Assembly: GCF_030160235.1 (NCBI RefSeq)
Contig: NZ_BSNY01000005.1
Coordinates: 62,001 to 126,000 of the forward strand
Length of the DNA: 64,000 bases
Direction of reading: 5' to 3'
DNA from: Mesorhizobium huakuii
Lineage (GTDB): Bacteria; Pseudomonadota; Alphaproteobacteria; Rhizobiales; Rhizobiaceae
Notes under the pieces: model-generated
What the model saw: the letters and a program-made list of their open reading frames with translations, nothing else
The model's database searches: none
What the model was told of the DNA's origin: nothing
Program-made: the position numbers and the translations under genes
Part shown: piece by piece, positions 34,269-43,814 of the stretch
How the letters are laid out: each line of letters opens with the position of its first letter
Numbering within the stretch: position 1 is the stretch's first letter

Positions 34269-35723
34269 ATGAAGTTCCGGGATCTGATCAGACGTGCCGA
34301 CAACACTGTAGAGAAGTCATTCGAGGATCTCGAAGCTGACTTGGCGGATGCCGTCGACGAGTGCCTTGGTCTGGAAGACCTGTCAGCGTTGGCAATGGAC
34401 GATGCCGCGGACGAGCCGCCCACACCAGACGACAACAGCGAACAGGACGACGGCGCGCAAACCGAGGATGATGCTGGCACCGACGACGCCCGCACTCCTG
34501 AACCCGTGCGACGACTGACCTCTCATACGCAGAGCCGGATGGCTGCCTTGGGTTCCTTTGACGGGCTGTTTCGCGATGCGAAGCTCCATTTCGAGGAGAT
34601 CAACGCGAAGCTGTCCGAGATCGCAAGCACACATCAGCTGACCTTTGAATTCTTTCACATCCTTCATGCCGACATTCTGCGCGCCAACGAACTGGAGCTG
34701 GCCAATCTAAACCTGACGGCGGAGCAAAAGAGCCTGTCGGACAAGCTCAATGATCTGTCCCGAAGGCAGCATGAGCGTGAAGGCATGGTGGAGGCCTTGC
34801 AGCAGCGCGAGGCAAGCCTGGTTCAGGACGGCGAGGCGCTTCGTAGCGCATTGGCCGCGGCAAGGCTGGAACTCGTGGAGGCCGCGAACACCAATGCAAA
34901 AAACGAAGCGGAATTCGGAGACCTCACAAACACGCTTGCCGCCGCTACCGTCGAGGCCGACAGACGCGCGCGCGAGAACAAGCTGCTGCGTGAAAAGAAT
35001 GTCAGCCTGTCGATCGACCTGGAAAAGGCGCTGAAACGGGAGGACGAGGCGCGCAACAGGCTGGACGCCTTCTCCACGATCCATGCCAACGAAGCCGCGC
35101 GAAATTCCGAAATGCTTGGCGCGCTCGGCAAGAGCGAAAAGGAAGCGACACGGCTCCACACCGCGCTCGAGGCCACCCAGGCGAAACTGTCGGAATTGAC
35201 GGAAACCGCCAGGATCATGGCGGCGGACAAGGCTGCCGAGCTCGAACGCAGCCGTGCCGAAATTCGAGGACTGCGTTCCGAAATTCAGAACCTCCACTCG
35301 CGACTGGAGCTCGCGTCGAACGCAAACAGCGAGGCCACGGCCGAGATCGCCAGGCTCAAGCTTCAATGGAGCGACGCCGTGGCGGAAAAACAGGTGGCCG
35401 ACGAAAGGTTGGCGGCCCTCACCAAGGAGGCCGAGACCGACAAGCTCAACCTTTCGAAGATAACCGCCAATTTCTCACAGCTTTCGCTGCAGCAGGCCTC
35501 CGATCAGATACAGCTCGATATCCGCCGGCAGGAATGCGAAGACCTGCGAGCCGAAATTGCATCGGTCAACGCCCGGATCAGGGAATTGCTGCCCTATGAG
35601 AGGCTCCATGGCACCACGAACGCCTTGCCGCACAAGAATGATGTGGCCAAGGTACCGGTGACGGCGGAGCGAACCGCGCGTACGGCCCGCCGCGTTCGTC
35701 GGAGGGCGCTCACCGCGTCGTAG
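34269..35723 (+). CDS. Long coiled-coil protein of unknown function
   Basis: This encodes 484 residues from the ATG at 34269 (MKFRDLIRRADNTVEKSFEDLEADL), after AAGGGGA. An acidic, disordered stretch lies around residues 50-85 (DDAADEPPTPDDNSEQDDG). From about residue 135 to 455 there is a nearly continuous heptad-rich helix with many Glu, Lys, Arg, Ala and Leu. The last 30 residues are strongly basic. No signal peptide, membrane segment or enzyme motif is seen. It is convergent with the PrsE-like exporter gene. Its job is unknown; a cytoplasmic scaffold for the envelope or polysaccharide machinery would fit the shape. Confidence 0.7.
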   Translation: MKFRDLIRRADNTVEKSFEDLEADLADAVDECLGLEDLSALAMDDAADEPPTPDDNSEQDDGAQTEDDAGTDDARTPEPVRRLTSHTQSRMAALGSFDGLFRDAKLHFEEINAKLSEIASTHQLTFEFFHILHADILRANELELANLNLTAEQKSLSDKLNDLSRRQHEREGMVEALQQREASLVQDGEALRSALAAARLELVEAANTNAKNEAEFGDLTNTLAAATVEADRRARENKLLREKNVSLSIDLEKALKREDEARNRLDAFSTIHANEAARNSEMLGALGKSEKEATRLHTALEATQAKLSELTETARIMAADKAAELERSRAEIRGLRSEIQNLHSRLELASNANSEATAEIARLKLQWSDAVAEKQVADERLAALTKEAETDKLNLSKITANFSQLSLQQASDQIQLDIRRQECEDLRAEIASVNARIRELLPYERLHGTTNALPHKNDVAKVPVTAERTARTARRVRRRALTAS

Positions 35724-35774
35724 AGGGAAGAGCCACCTGGTCGTATTTGCGGCTCGCTTCCACCGTTGGTCACC

Positions 35775-37133
35775 TCATTGGCGGAAAGCCCTGGACATCT
35801 GATCCGTGAGGGGCTTCAGCAGATAAGACCAGACGCTGCGTTCGTCGGTGCTTATGTGAACCTCCGCCGGCATGCCGGGTTTGAGCACCTTGGCATCGGT
35901 CAGGCAGGCCGCCTTGTTCTCGACATTGATACGCGCCGAGAAATACGAAAGCTGTTTTTGTTGATCCTTGATCAGATCCGCCGAGATGCGCTTGACCGAT
36001 CCCTGGCAAGCAGGAGTGGTGCCGGCATCGAAGGCCGGAAACCGGATCGAGACGTGCTGGCCCGGACGAACGTCATCTATGCGCGACGGGGGAATCAGCG
36101 CGTCGACGACGAGGTTGTCGGTGTCGGGGACAATCATCATGATCACCTCCCCCGGAGCGATTACACCGCCGATTGTGTGGATAGCCGATTCCTGCACCGT
36201 TCCCGATTGCGGAGCGCGGATGTTGGTTTTGGTCAGTTCGTCCTGCGCCACGACCTTGCGCTCGCTGAGTTCGGTCTCCTTGGCTTCCGTTTCACGAAGT
36301 TCGCTCGTGACTTCGCTGCGCCTTTGCTCATCAAGCTGAAGAATTTGCAATTCGGTCTCGCTGACCTTGGCCTGTGCCTCGGCGACCGCCGCCGCGAGGC
36401 GTCCTGATTCTCCGTGCGCTCGGGTGGCATCCAGTCTGATGTTGCTCAGTCGCTCCTTGGACACCAACTTCTTCGTAAAAAGCGCCTGGACATCGCCAAG
36501 ATCGCCGTCCAGCAGGACCACGGACTGGTCTTCCGCGGCCTGCTGTGCCTTGAGGCCATCGATCTGGCGTTCGAGCTGCTTCGAGCGGCTCTGCAATTGC
36601 GCCTTCTGCCCCGTCAACGCCGTTGCGCGGCTTTCGAACAGGGTGCGCTCCCCTCTCACCAGTGCAGCCAGTTCCGGGTCGCCCATCCGCGCCTGAAGGC
36701 TGGACGGAAGCTGCATTTCCGGCAGGCCCTGCCGCTCGGCCTCCAGCCTTGCAAGCCGCACGGTTGCACGATCAAGATCCTGACTGATTATCTGCAGGTT
36801 GGCTCGCGTCAGTGTGTCGTCAAGCCTGGCTACCACATCGCCAGCCCTCACATGATCCCCATCTTGCGCGAAGATGCCGCCGATCGTGCCGCCGGTCAGA
36901 TGCTGGACCTTCTTTATGTTGCTCTCGACCACCACGGTGGCGGGCGCTATCACCGCGCCGGCGATCCTGGTCAAACCGAGCCAAAGCCCGCCGCCGACAA
37001 TCAACATGGCCGTGACCGCCGCGCCCAGGATCAGGTTGGACCTGATATCGTCCCGCGCCTCGGCCGAATTCGCCTCGGCCCTTCGGCTCCTATCGTCGAT
37101 CGGAGCATATGAAACCATTGTGACGTCAGACAC
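35775..37133 (-). CDS. prsE: Type I secretion membrane-fusion protein (HlyD/PrsE family)
   Basis: This encodes 452 residues. One membrane segment near residues 33-55 is followed by a lipoyl-like half (TVVVESNIKKVQHLTGGTIG, DGDHVRAGDVVARLDD), a long coiled coil (about 110-300), the second half (IRAPQSGTVQESAIHTIGGVI) and a beta-barrel domain. It bridges the inner-membrane ABC exporter to an outer-membrane channel of TolC type, which is not in this window. It follows the ABC gene by 11 bases. PrsD/PrsE systems in rhizobia export glycanases and other exopolysaccharide-related proteins, fitting the location. Confidence 0.87.
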   Translation of the reverse strand: MSDVTMVSYAPIDDRSRRAEANSAEARDDIRSNLILGAAVTAMLIVGGGLWLGLTRIAGAVIAPATVVVESNIKKVQHLTGGTIGGIFAQDGDHVRAGDVVARLDDTLTRANLQIISQDLDRATVRLARLEAERQGLPEMQLPSSLQARMGDPELAALVRGERTLFESRATALTGQKAQLQSRSKQLERQIDGLKAQQAAEDQSVVLLDGDLGDVQALFTKKLVSKERLSNIRLDATRAHGESGRLAAAVAEAQAKVSETELQILQLDEQRRSEVTSELRETEAKETELSERKVVAQDELTKTNIRAPQSGTVQESAIHTIGGVIAPGEVIMMIVPDTDNLVVDALIPPSRIDDVRPGQHVSIRFPAFDAGTTPACQGSVKRISADLIKDQQKQLSYFSARINVENKAACLTDAKVLKPGMPAEVHISTDERSVWSYLLKPLTDQMSRAFRQ

Positions 37134-37144
37134 GATTCAACACC

Positions 37145-38899
37145 TTACGCATGACCGCTCACCCCTTTCTGCATCGAAACAACCGACGCCGGCCGTTCGG
37201 CAGGCGAAGGGAAGGGCCGGATGACATTGGCCAGGACCTCCTCGCGCGAGCCGAAGGAGTGAAGCATCCCATTCGACATGACGAGTACCTTGTCGATATT
37301 GGTGAGGGCAGAAGGACGGTGCGCAACAATGATGACGATGCCTCCACGCCGGCGCACCCCCAGGATCGCGCCGGCCAGCGCCGCATCGCCATCGACGTCA
37401 AGGTTTGAATTCGGCTCGTCGAGGACGACCAGGAACGGGTCGCCATAAAGTGCCCTGGCAAGCCCGACGAGCTGCCTCTGTCCGGCCGACAAGGCTGCCC
37501 CTCCCTCGCCTACGCGTGTTTGAAACCCATTCGGCAGCCGCATGATCATCTTGTCGACGCCGGCGGCCCTGGCAGCTGCCAGCACACCTTTGGCGTCGTC
37601 CTTGCCGCCAAATCGCGAAATGTTGTCGGCAACCGTTCCGTCAAACAGTTCGACGTCCTGCGGCAGGTAGCCGATATGGGCACCAAGCTCTTCCGGGCTC
37701 CATTGGTCGAGCGAGGCTTCGTCCAGCCTGACCATTCCGCGCGCGGGCTGCCACACTCCCACCAGAGCGCGCACAAGTGTCGTTTTCCCAGAACCGCTCG
37801 GGCCGACAATGGCCATTCCCGCGCCCCCGGACAGGCTAAAGCTGACATTGGCCACGGTCGGTTTTTGCTGGCCCGGCGGCGCTATTGTCAGGTCCTCGAC
37901 CGCAAGCACCGCCTGCGGGCGCGGCAACTCCATGGGCTCTTCATCTCCCCCGACAACAGCCAGCGCCGTTGCCAGTTGGGAATAGCTTTGCCGGAAAGCC
38001 GCGAAGCCTCGCCAGTTCGCGAGCGCAGCGTCAACCGGAGCCAATGAGCGGCCCAGCAGTATCGAGGATGCTATGATCACACCAGGCGACGCTTCCCCGC
38101 CGATCACGAGATAGGCGCCCAGTCCCAGAACAGAGGACTGCAAGGCCATCCGCAGCGCCCTCGAGAGCGCGCCGGTGGCGCCGACAATGTCGGACAGCCG
38201 TTCCTGGTGCGTGAGATAGGCGTGATTGATCTCGCTCCAGCGGTGGGCAAGCCGTCCGGAAAGGCCCATCGCGCGCACAACCTCCGCGTTGCGGCGGCCG
38301 GAATCGGCAAGATTGCGTTGCGACACCAGTGTCTCGGACGCGCGCGCCGCGGATGCCCGACCAAGGACTTCCGCGATCACCGTGAGCAGCACGACAACAA
38401 TCGCACCGCCTGTCGCCAGCAGGCCGAGCGCAGGATGCAGAAGATAGATGATCAGCAGATAAAACGGTATCCACGGCGCGTCGAAGATGACGGTCGGCCC
38501 CAGTCCTGACAGGAAGCCGCGGATCTGATCCAGATCACGCAGCGGCTGTATCCGGTTCGCATCCTGCCCGCCGATGAGCGGTAGGGACAGCGAGAGGCCG
38601 AACACCCTTTGCTGCAGATTCTTATGGAGACGATTGCCTATTCGAACCAGGAGACGGAGCCGCACGAAATCCAGCAATCCGTAGACCGCGTAAAGGCCCA
38701 GCATTCCGATCGTAAATCCGACAAGTGTCGGAACGCTCTGCGAAGGCAGAACGCGGTCGTAGATCTGCAGCATATAGACGGAGCCGGTCAGGGCGAGAAG
38801 GTTTATGACCGCCGAGAAGACGCCGACGCCTACCAGCCCGGGTACGGCGCCAAGCATGGCGCCACGCAGATCGGGTGAACGTATCCCTCCGGAGCTCAT
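37145..38899 (-). CDS. prsD: Type I secretion ABC exporter (PrsD/PrtD family)
   Basis: This encodes 584 residues: a six-helix membrane domain (about residues 15-300) and an ATPase domain. Walker A is GPSGSGKTT, the signature is LSAGQRQ, Walker B is FLVVLDEP, and the H-loop is IIVAHRPS. There is no peptidase domain, as in PrtD/PrsD exporters of proteins with C-terminal signals. The gene is first of a two-gene run with prsE. Likely substrates are polysaccharide-modifying enzymes, but none with an obvious RTX-type tail is encoded in the window. Confidence 0.88.
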   Translation of the reverse strand: MSSGGIRSPDLRGAMLGAVPGLVGVGVFSAVINLLALTGSVYMLQIYDRVLPSQSVPTLVGFTIGMLGLYAVYGLLDFVRLRLLVRIGNRLHKNLQQRVFGLSLSLPLIGGQDANRIQPLRDLDQIRGFLSGLGPTVIFDAPWIPFYLLIIYLLHPALGLLATGGAIVVVLLTVIAEVLGRASAARASETLVSQRNLADSGRRNAEVVRAMGLSGRLAHRWSEINHAYLTHQERLSDIVGATGALSRALRMALQSSVLGLGAYLVIGGEASPGVIIASSILLGRSLAPVDAALANWRGFAAFRQSYSQLATALAVVGGDEEPMELPRPQAVLAVEDLTIAPPGQQKPTVANVSFSLSGGAGMAIVGPSGSGKTTLVRALVGVWQPARGMVRLDEASLDQWSPEELGAHIGYLPQDVELFDGTVADNISRFGGKDDAKGVLAAARAAGVDKMIMRLPNGFQTRVGEGGAALSAGQRQLVGLARALYGDPFLVVLDEPNSNLDVDGDAALAGAILGVRRRGGIVIIVAHRPSALTNIDKVLVMSNGMLHSFGSREEVLANVIRPFPSPAERPASVVSMQKGVSGHA

Positions 38900-39250
38900 C
38901 GCTTGCGACCTCCGGTGAGAAATCGTTGCGCAAGCTCACTGGCCCCGTTGGCCACGGACAAATTTTTGGTTTTCAGGAGCGTATCCCTCTTTGCCTTCTA
39001 ATATTACGCCCCACTAACGTACGTGCCCTTCGGTCAAAATGTAGCAAAATCGTGGCGCCAGCCCCAGAAACCCGGATCTGACGCATTAAATCAGGGGAAA
39101 ACTGCCGTCTTAAGGAGTACCGGAAGGCTGTAGAGGTCGCGTCCCAGGCAACGAAAGCGACACCGCGCCGTCCCTTTCGGAGGGTGAGTCGCTCCTCAGA
39201 CAAGCGGCTTCCCGCCGTTTTCACGGCGCGATTCGAGTGCGCGATTCCGT
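38900..39250. other. Gene-free region with promoter of prsDE and a hairpin
   Basis: About 350 bases. CGCCGT-TTTC-ACGGCG at 39213-39228 is a perfect 6-bp hairpin 23 bases after the methyltransferase stop on the minus strand, possibly ending that operon. An AT-rich stretch near 38955-39050 probably carries the prsD promoter. Confidence 0.4.
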
Positions 39251-40159
39251 TTAGCGCTTCTTCGCGACAATCAGGAAATGTTGTGCCAGTTGTCCAGGAA
39301 CGTGAAGGGCTCTGGACGCCTTCTCGAAGGGCTCCATCAACACTTCACAGACCCCTGGCAAGAGGCTTCCCGGCCGGGGCAGATAGCCGTAAGGTATCAC
39401 CTCCTCGACTATGAACCCCGACGCGGCCAGGAGTTCCCTGAACCTCGCTGCGCTTAGCGTGTTGCGGACCGTGCGTCCAAACAGCCGATTGAGCAGCCGG
39501 CAAACCAGGCCGATGGGTGAAGTGGCATTCATGTGAACGTTGCACACAAGTCGCCCGCCGTCCTTCAGATGCTCATTCATCGCCTTCAGAGCGTCCCGCT
39601 TCAGTTGATCCTCGGCGTTCAGGAAGAAGCGAAATGCCGTTACGACATCGAAGGTTTCGCCGAGAGATTCTATCGTCATATCGACATGGCGCAGTCTCAC
39701 ATTGGGCGGAACTTGCGCGCAGCCAAGCATGGATCTGGAAATGTCGGCGCCGACCACCTCGCCGAAGACACCGGCTGCCACGCTGGTGATGCGGCCCGTT
39801 CCGCATGCGAAATCGAGGCATTTTCGGCCAGCTCCGCCCATTGGGCGAAGAACGTCCAGGATCAGGGGTTTTTCGATTTTCTCCCAAAGCGCGCCATAAT
39901 AACCGGACTGGTGCGTTTTGTTGTAATGCGCGCCGTAGCCTGGCGCGCAATGGCTGGCCCTATAGTCGTCCGACACCCGGTCGCCCTGCGTGTGGAGCTG
40001 CTGGTTGGACGTCAGTTCCTGCCAAATCCCGGGTTCACCGGTCTGCGCCTTGGCTGGCAAAAACCGCGCTGCTGAAGGCGTATCGAAAACCGACTGAGCC
40101 ATTTGAGCCGCGTTCGTCAGCGGCGCCAGCTTCACCCCTTGTCTGGAATTGAGCCTCAC
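39251..40159 (-). CDS. SAM-dependent class I methyltransferase
   Basis: This encodes 302 residues from a GTG at 40159 with GGGAGA six bases upstream. Motif I is CLDFACGTGRITS (near residue 115), followed by the acidic end of strand 2 (EVVGADIS) and FDVVTAFRFFLNAED. The first 65 residues are low in motif content. The C-terminal part (VLMEPFEKASRAL, HFLIVAKK) is typical of small-molecule or sugar methyltransferases. It is last in the minus-strand polysaccharide operon, so methylation of a sugar or of the polysaccharide is plausible. Confidence 0.78.
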   Translation of the reverse strand: MRLNSRQGVKLAPLTNAAQMAQSVFDTPSAARFLPAKAQTGEPGIWQELTSNQQLHTQGDRVSDDYRASHCAPGYGAHYNKTHQSGYYGALWEKIEKPLILDVLRPMGGAGRKCLDFACGTGRITSVAAGVFGEVVGADISRSMLGCAQVPPNVRLRHVDMTIESLGETFDVVTAFRFFLNAEDQLKRDALKAMNEHLKDGGRLVCNVHMNATSPIGLVCRLLNRLFGRTVRNTLSAARFRELLAASGFIVEEVIPYGYLPRPGSLLPGVCEVLMEPFEKASRALHVPGQLAQHFLIVAKKR

Positions 40160-40245
40160 CTGTATCTCCCGTGCGGTTCTGTTCGACTGCCCGATCGAAC
40201 AGTAAGATCCCCCAACTCATTTTTGTCGGACTGCGAATGAGCGGC

Positions 40246-41505
40246 CTATTGGATCGCCGCGCTTTGCAGATCGCTGCTGAACCTGGCTTCGACTGTGTCC
40301 CCGGGCATCACGATCGTATCTTCGTCAGCCGAGAGCTTGCGCCATTCCTCGCCGACCTTGCGAACGATCGTGACCTGTGCCCGGATCGTTTCGCCGGCAA
40401 TCGGCAATGGCTGGGTGGATGCGCCGGTCGGTTGCAGCTTCTGGCTGGCGGCGTGGAGCTTCGCGGTGACGTCGGCGAGCCTGGCGTTGGTGTCCTTCAG
40501 ATCCGTCAGCAAGGCAATCCTCCTTTGATTGTCATTGCGTTCGTGCTGCCTGACATAGTCTTCCTGCTGGCGCCGCGCTCTCATGAGCTCGACCGTGGTT
40601 TGCAGCGCACCGCTCGACGACAGGAGCAAGGCGCGCCGGACATCGGCGAGCCTGTTGTTGGTCAGATTGCCTGCGTCAAACGCCTTGGTTACTTTCGCCA
40701 GGTCTTCCTGATCCGCCTTAACGCTCTCGGCCTCGACCTGTTCGCGCTTCTGCAAAACCTCGATCTGATCAGCCGCATCCTTCTCGCCCTTCTCGAGAAA
40801 AGCCTGCTCCTGCTGGAAATCGCTCAGCGCAATCTTCAGCCCGTCCGCTTCAGCCTGGGCGATCGCGACTCCGACGCTGGGCGACAGCGGTGACCCCTGC
40901 GGCGTCTGCTTGTCGAAATCCGCCTGGCCCTGAAGTTCGGCGCGGACACGGGCGGCGTGAAAATAGTCTTTGGTGTAATCTCCCCAAAGTGTCTCGTAGT
41001 CGCGCCTGAGATCAACCGGGTCGGGGCCGGTCTGGCCTGCGCGTGACCGCAAAAGGCTGAAGCCGCCGGAGACGGCAAGCGCCTGGCGTACGGTCATGAG
41101 CGGACGGTAGGCCTGTTGTCCCGGGGTGAGCACGTCGCCCATCACGTAGATTGGACGATAGTCCACGATGATGGCGGTGACGTCGTCTGGCTTGACGACA
41201 ACCATCTGCTCCCGCCCATCAGCCAGACGCACGTGAAAGATCTTGGTTGGCAAAAGCGCTTGCATACGCGTCTGCAGTTGAGACGCCGTCAGGCCCGCGA
41301 CCATGATCATCCCGACTTCGGGAAGGGCGATATTGCCATCCATCTGAACCACGGCGCGCTGCGCTCGATCCGGGATCGGCGCTATCCCTATCTCGACGGT
41401 ATCGCCAGGTGACAGTTGATAGGGTTCGGCTTCGCCCGCGGCGGCCATCGATGTCAGGGACATCAGTGCAACCGCGGCAAGAACAGTTCGCTTACTGAAG
41501 GCCAT
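40246..41505 (-). CDS. Polysaccharide export protein, ExoF-like
   Basis: This encodes 419 residues from the ATG at 41505 (AAGGAGA nine bases upstream), a length close to S. meliloti ExoF. A signal peptide ends near SMAAA (residues 1-23). The Poly_export domain starts at YQLSPGDTVEIGI, followed by an SLBB-like segment (YVMGDVLTPGQQAYRPLMTVRQAL). A long coiled coil covers about residues 190-370, and a C-terminal strand-rich part ends with VMPGDTVEARF. The protein is periplasmic or outer-membrane associated and should work with the ExoP-like protein at 55544. Its start overlaps the propeller gene by 14 bases. Confidence 0.85.
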   Translation of the reverse strand: MAFSKRTVLAAVALMSLTSMAAAGEAEPYQLSPGDTVEIGIAPIPDRAQRAVVQMDGNIALPEVGMIMVAGLTASQLQTRMQALLPTKIFHVRLADGREQMVVVKPDDVTAIIVDYRPIYVMGDVLTPGQQAYRPLMTVRQALAVSGGFSLLRSRAGQTGPDPVDLRRDYETLWGDYTKDYFHAARVRAELQGQADFDKQTPQGSPLSPSVGVAIAQAEADGLKIALSDFQQEQAFLEKGEKDAADQIEVLQKREQVEAESVKADQEDLAKVTKAFDAGNLTNNRLADVRRALLLSSSGALQTTVELMRARRQQEDYVRQHERNDNQRRIALLTDLKDTNARLADVTAKLHAASQKLQPTGASTQPLPIAGETIRAQVTIVRKVGEEWRKLSADEDTIVMPGDTVEARFSSDLQSAAIQ

Positions 41506-42769
41506 TTGCGACAATCTCCTTCTGGCTCGGCACCGGTTCCGAGGGCCACTCAACACGGGTAACGAAATCGTATACCGGGCCACCGGGCACACCCCAATTG
41601 CTCGACCAGACCACCTGTGAGCCGTCTGGCGACGGCGAGGCATGCGTCTCGCTCCAGTAGTCGAAGTGGGTGTTCTGCGTGTCTACGATACGGCGGACCT
41701 CTCCGCTGCCATCCGTGCGCAGCGCAATGACCTGCTGCGCATAAGGCGCCCAATCCGGATGCTGCGATATCTCGGCTGGCGTCCCGCCATAGCTCAGAAA
41801 CACCCAGCCGGGCCTGTCCAGGGACCTCAGCGACGCATGCATGGCCTCGCCGTATTTCATCAGCGAGGTGACCTTGCCGTCGGCCAATCGGCGCTTGATC
41901 ACCTGATATTTGTCGGGATCCGATTTGCTGATCCCGACATAGATCTCGCTGCCGTCGGCATCGACCGTCATGTCGCCATGACCGGGCCGGTGGTGCTCCA
42001 TCCACTTCTGGCGCAAGATGCCGTCCATGGAAAAGATGAAGTTCGGTTCATTGCCGTCCGGCAACGCCTGTGAGCACACAATGTTGATCCCGAGCGGGGA
42101 GATCGAGCACGAACCGGTGGTTCCTGGAAGCTGGGCAAGATCGATATCAGGGAATTTCTGCCGCAACTTGATATCGTAGCCGAAGACCACTGCCTTGCCG
42201 TCATTGCGCGTCGCGCGCACCGCAATGCGGTTGCCGTCGCGGCTTGGATTGCCTTTGTAGGGCCCGAACTGAAGCTTGCTGTAGGCTGGCGAGGCGAACA
42301 CGACATCCTCATGATTTGTGCGTGGCGCCCAGGTCGAGATCTGCCGGCCAGCTATGCAAATCATCAACTCGGGATCCCTGGGATGCCATTCGCATTCCGT
42401 CGAGCGGTTGCGGTGGAACAATGGAACGTAGGTGCGCCCGTCGAGAAAGCACATGCCACCGCAACCGTTGACGATCAGGAGAAGGCTCTGGTCAGCATTC
42501 CAGGCCTGTGCGCTGGAGTAACGGTGGGTGCAATATTTCTTCCCGCAGACCCCCGCCAGACCGAGAATTCCGGGTTCGGTGATTCGTAAAAAAGCCGTGC
42601 CGGACCAGGAATCCGTTGCTTCGCGCAGATAGCCCGGCAGGTTTTTCACCACCGGTGTGGCCGACGGTTGCGATGCGCTGCTTTCGCGACCACCGGCCAC
42701 ATAGATATTCGGGAATATGGCACCGGCAACCAGCAACAGCCCCCACATATGCCGGCGGAGCAGGGTCAT
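41492..42769 (-). CDS. Secreted beta-propeller (TolB-like) protein of unknown function
   Basis: This encodes 425 residues. The N-terminus MTLLRRHMWGLLLVAGAIFPN is a signal or anchor segment. The rest is strand-rich with WD40/PD40-type repeats (SRDGNRIAVRA, DADGSEIYVGIS, SPDGSQVVWSSNWG) and several cysteines in the first half (CGKKYC, CGGMC) that may form disulfides in the periplasm. No catalytic motif is recognised. Its ATG overlaps the dehydratase stop (ATGA) and its end overlaps exoF, so it is firmly part of the polysaccharide operon. It might bind or modify the polysaccharide; that is inference. Confidence 0.7.
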   Translation of the reverse strand: MTLLRRHMWGLLLVAGAIFPNIYVAGGRESSASQPSATPVVKNLPGYLREATDSWSGTAFLRITEPGILGLAGVCGKKYCTHRYSSAQAWNADQSLLLIVNGCGGMCFLDGRTYVPLFHRNRSTECEWHPRDPELMICIAGRQISTWAPRTNHEDVVFASPAYSKLQFGPYKGNPSRDGNRIAVRATRNDGKAVVFGYDIKLRQKFPDIDLAQLPGTTGSCSISPLGINIVCSQALPDGNEPNFIFSMDGILRQKWMEHHRPGHGDMTVDADGSEIYVGISKSDPDKYQVIKRRLADGKVTSLMKYGEAMHASLRSLDRPGWVFLSYGGTPAEISQHPDWAPYAQQVIALRTDGSGEVRRIVDTQNTHFDYWSETHASPSPDGSQVVWSSNWGVPGGPVYDFVTRVEWPSEPVPSQKEIVANGLQ

Positions 42770-43770
42770 GTCATATAACCCATTTCGCGCCGTACCCGGC
42801 CTTCACTGAGGCGCGCGCGCCACCATGCGATCGTTCGCTCCAGTCCATCGCGCAGACTTGTCTGCGCCCGCCACCCGGTCTCGCCTTCAAGACGCGAAGA
42901 ATCTGCGAGCAAGGCGCGAACCTCCGAATTTTGCGGCCGCAAGCGGCTTTCGTCACGATGGACCGGTTTCCTGGAACCGCTTAATTCGAGGACAAGATCC
43001 AATACGTCGGAGATGGTCACGGCACGTTGGCTGCCGGCGTTGTAGGCGTGGCCGAATTCGAGCCCGGCCAGGCCCGCGGTCAGGAACGCTGCCGCGGTGT
43101 CTTCGACAAAGGTCAGGTCGCGGATCGGGCTTGTGTCGCCGACCATGATCGCCGGGCAATTCGGATCGAGGGCCTGCCGGATGATGGTCGGCACGATAGC
43201 GCGTTCACTCTGGCGCGGACCATAAGTGTTGAAGGGCCGCACGATGACCACGGGGACATCGAACGATCTGGCGTAAGACTCGGCCATCATGTCGGCGCCG
43301 ATCTTGGATGCCGAATAGGGTGACTGTCCCTGTAACGGATGCCCTTCGCGGATGGGCATGGTCTGGGCGGTTCCATAGACCTCGCTCGTGGAGGTATGCA
43401 CCACCCGCTCCGTCTCCCATTGACGCGCGGCTTCAAGAACGTTCACCGTGCCCAGGATGTTGGTTTCCACATAGGACTGGGCGGCCGCGTAGGAATAGGG
43501 AATCGCAATGAGCGCGGCCAGGTGAAATACGACGGCCTGGCCGCGCACGATCCGGTTCAGGAACGCGCAGTCGCGCACGTCACCGCGGACAAGCTTCAGC
43601 TGGCTGCGGATCTTGTCCGGCAAATCGTCCAACCATCCATGGCTATCGAAGGAATTGTAGAGCGCCAGAGCCGTGACATCCGCACCGTTGCGGACGAGCG
43701 CTTCAGTGAGATGCGAACCGATAAATCCGTCGGCGCCCGTCACCAGAACTTTCTTGCCACTGTAGCTCAT
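42766..43770 (-). CDS. NDP-sugar 4,6-dehydratase (LegB-like, extended SDR)
   Basis: This encodes 334 residues from the ATG at 43770; the frame is open upstream into the transferase gene, but MSYSGKKVLVTGADGFIGSHL is the proper start. The NAD motif is TGADGFIG. The catalytic region is STSEVYG (Ser and Glu typical of 4,6-dehydratases) and YSASK (YxxxK). NTYGPRQSERAIVPTIIRQ is a shared family block. It should make a 4-keto-6-deoxy sugar nucleotide, which the aminotransferase of the same operon would convert to a 4-amino-4,6-dideoxy sugar. The sugar and nucleotide are not known from sequence. Confidence 0.82.
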   Translation of the reverse strand: MSYSGKKVLVTGADGFIGSHLTEALVRNGADVTALALYNSFDSHGWLDDLPDKIRSQLKLVRGDVRDCAFLNRIVRGQAVVFHLAALIAIPYSYAAAQSYVETNILGTVNVLEAARQWETERVVHTSTSEVYGTAQTMPIREGHPLQGQSPYSASKIGADMMAESYARSFDVPVVIVRPFNTYGPRQSERAIVPTIIRQALDPNCPAIMVGDTSPIRDLTFVEDTAAAFLTAGLAGLEFGHAYNAGSQRAVTISDVLDLVLELSGSRKPVHRDESRLRPQNSEVRALLADSSRLEGETGWRAQTSLRDGLERTIAWWRARLSEGRVRREMGYMT

Positions 43771-43814
43771 GACTGCGCATTCCTTGGCTGACTGGAGCAC
43801 TTTCCTTCTGGGGT

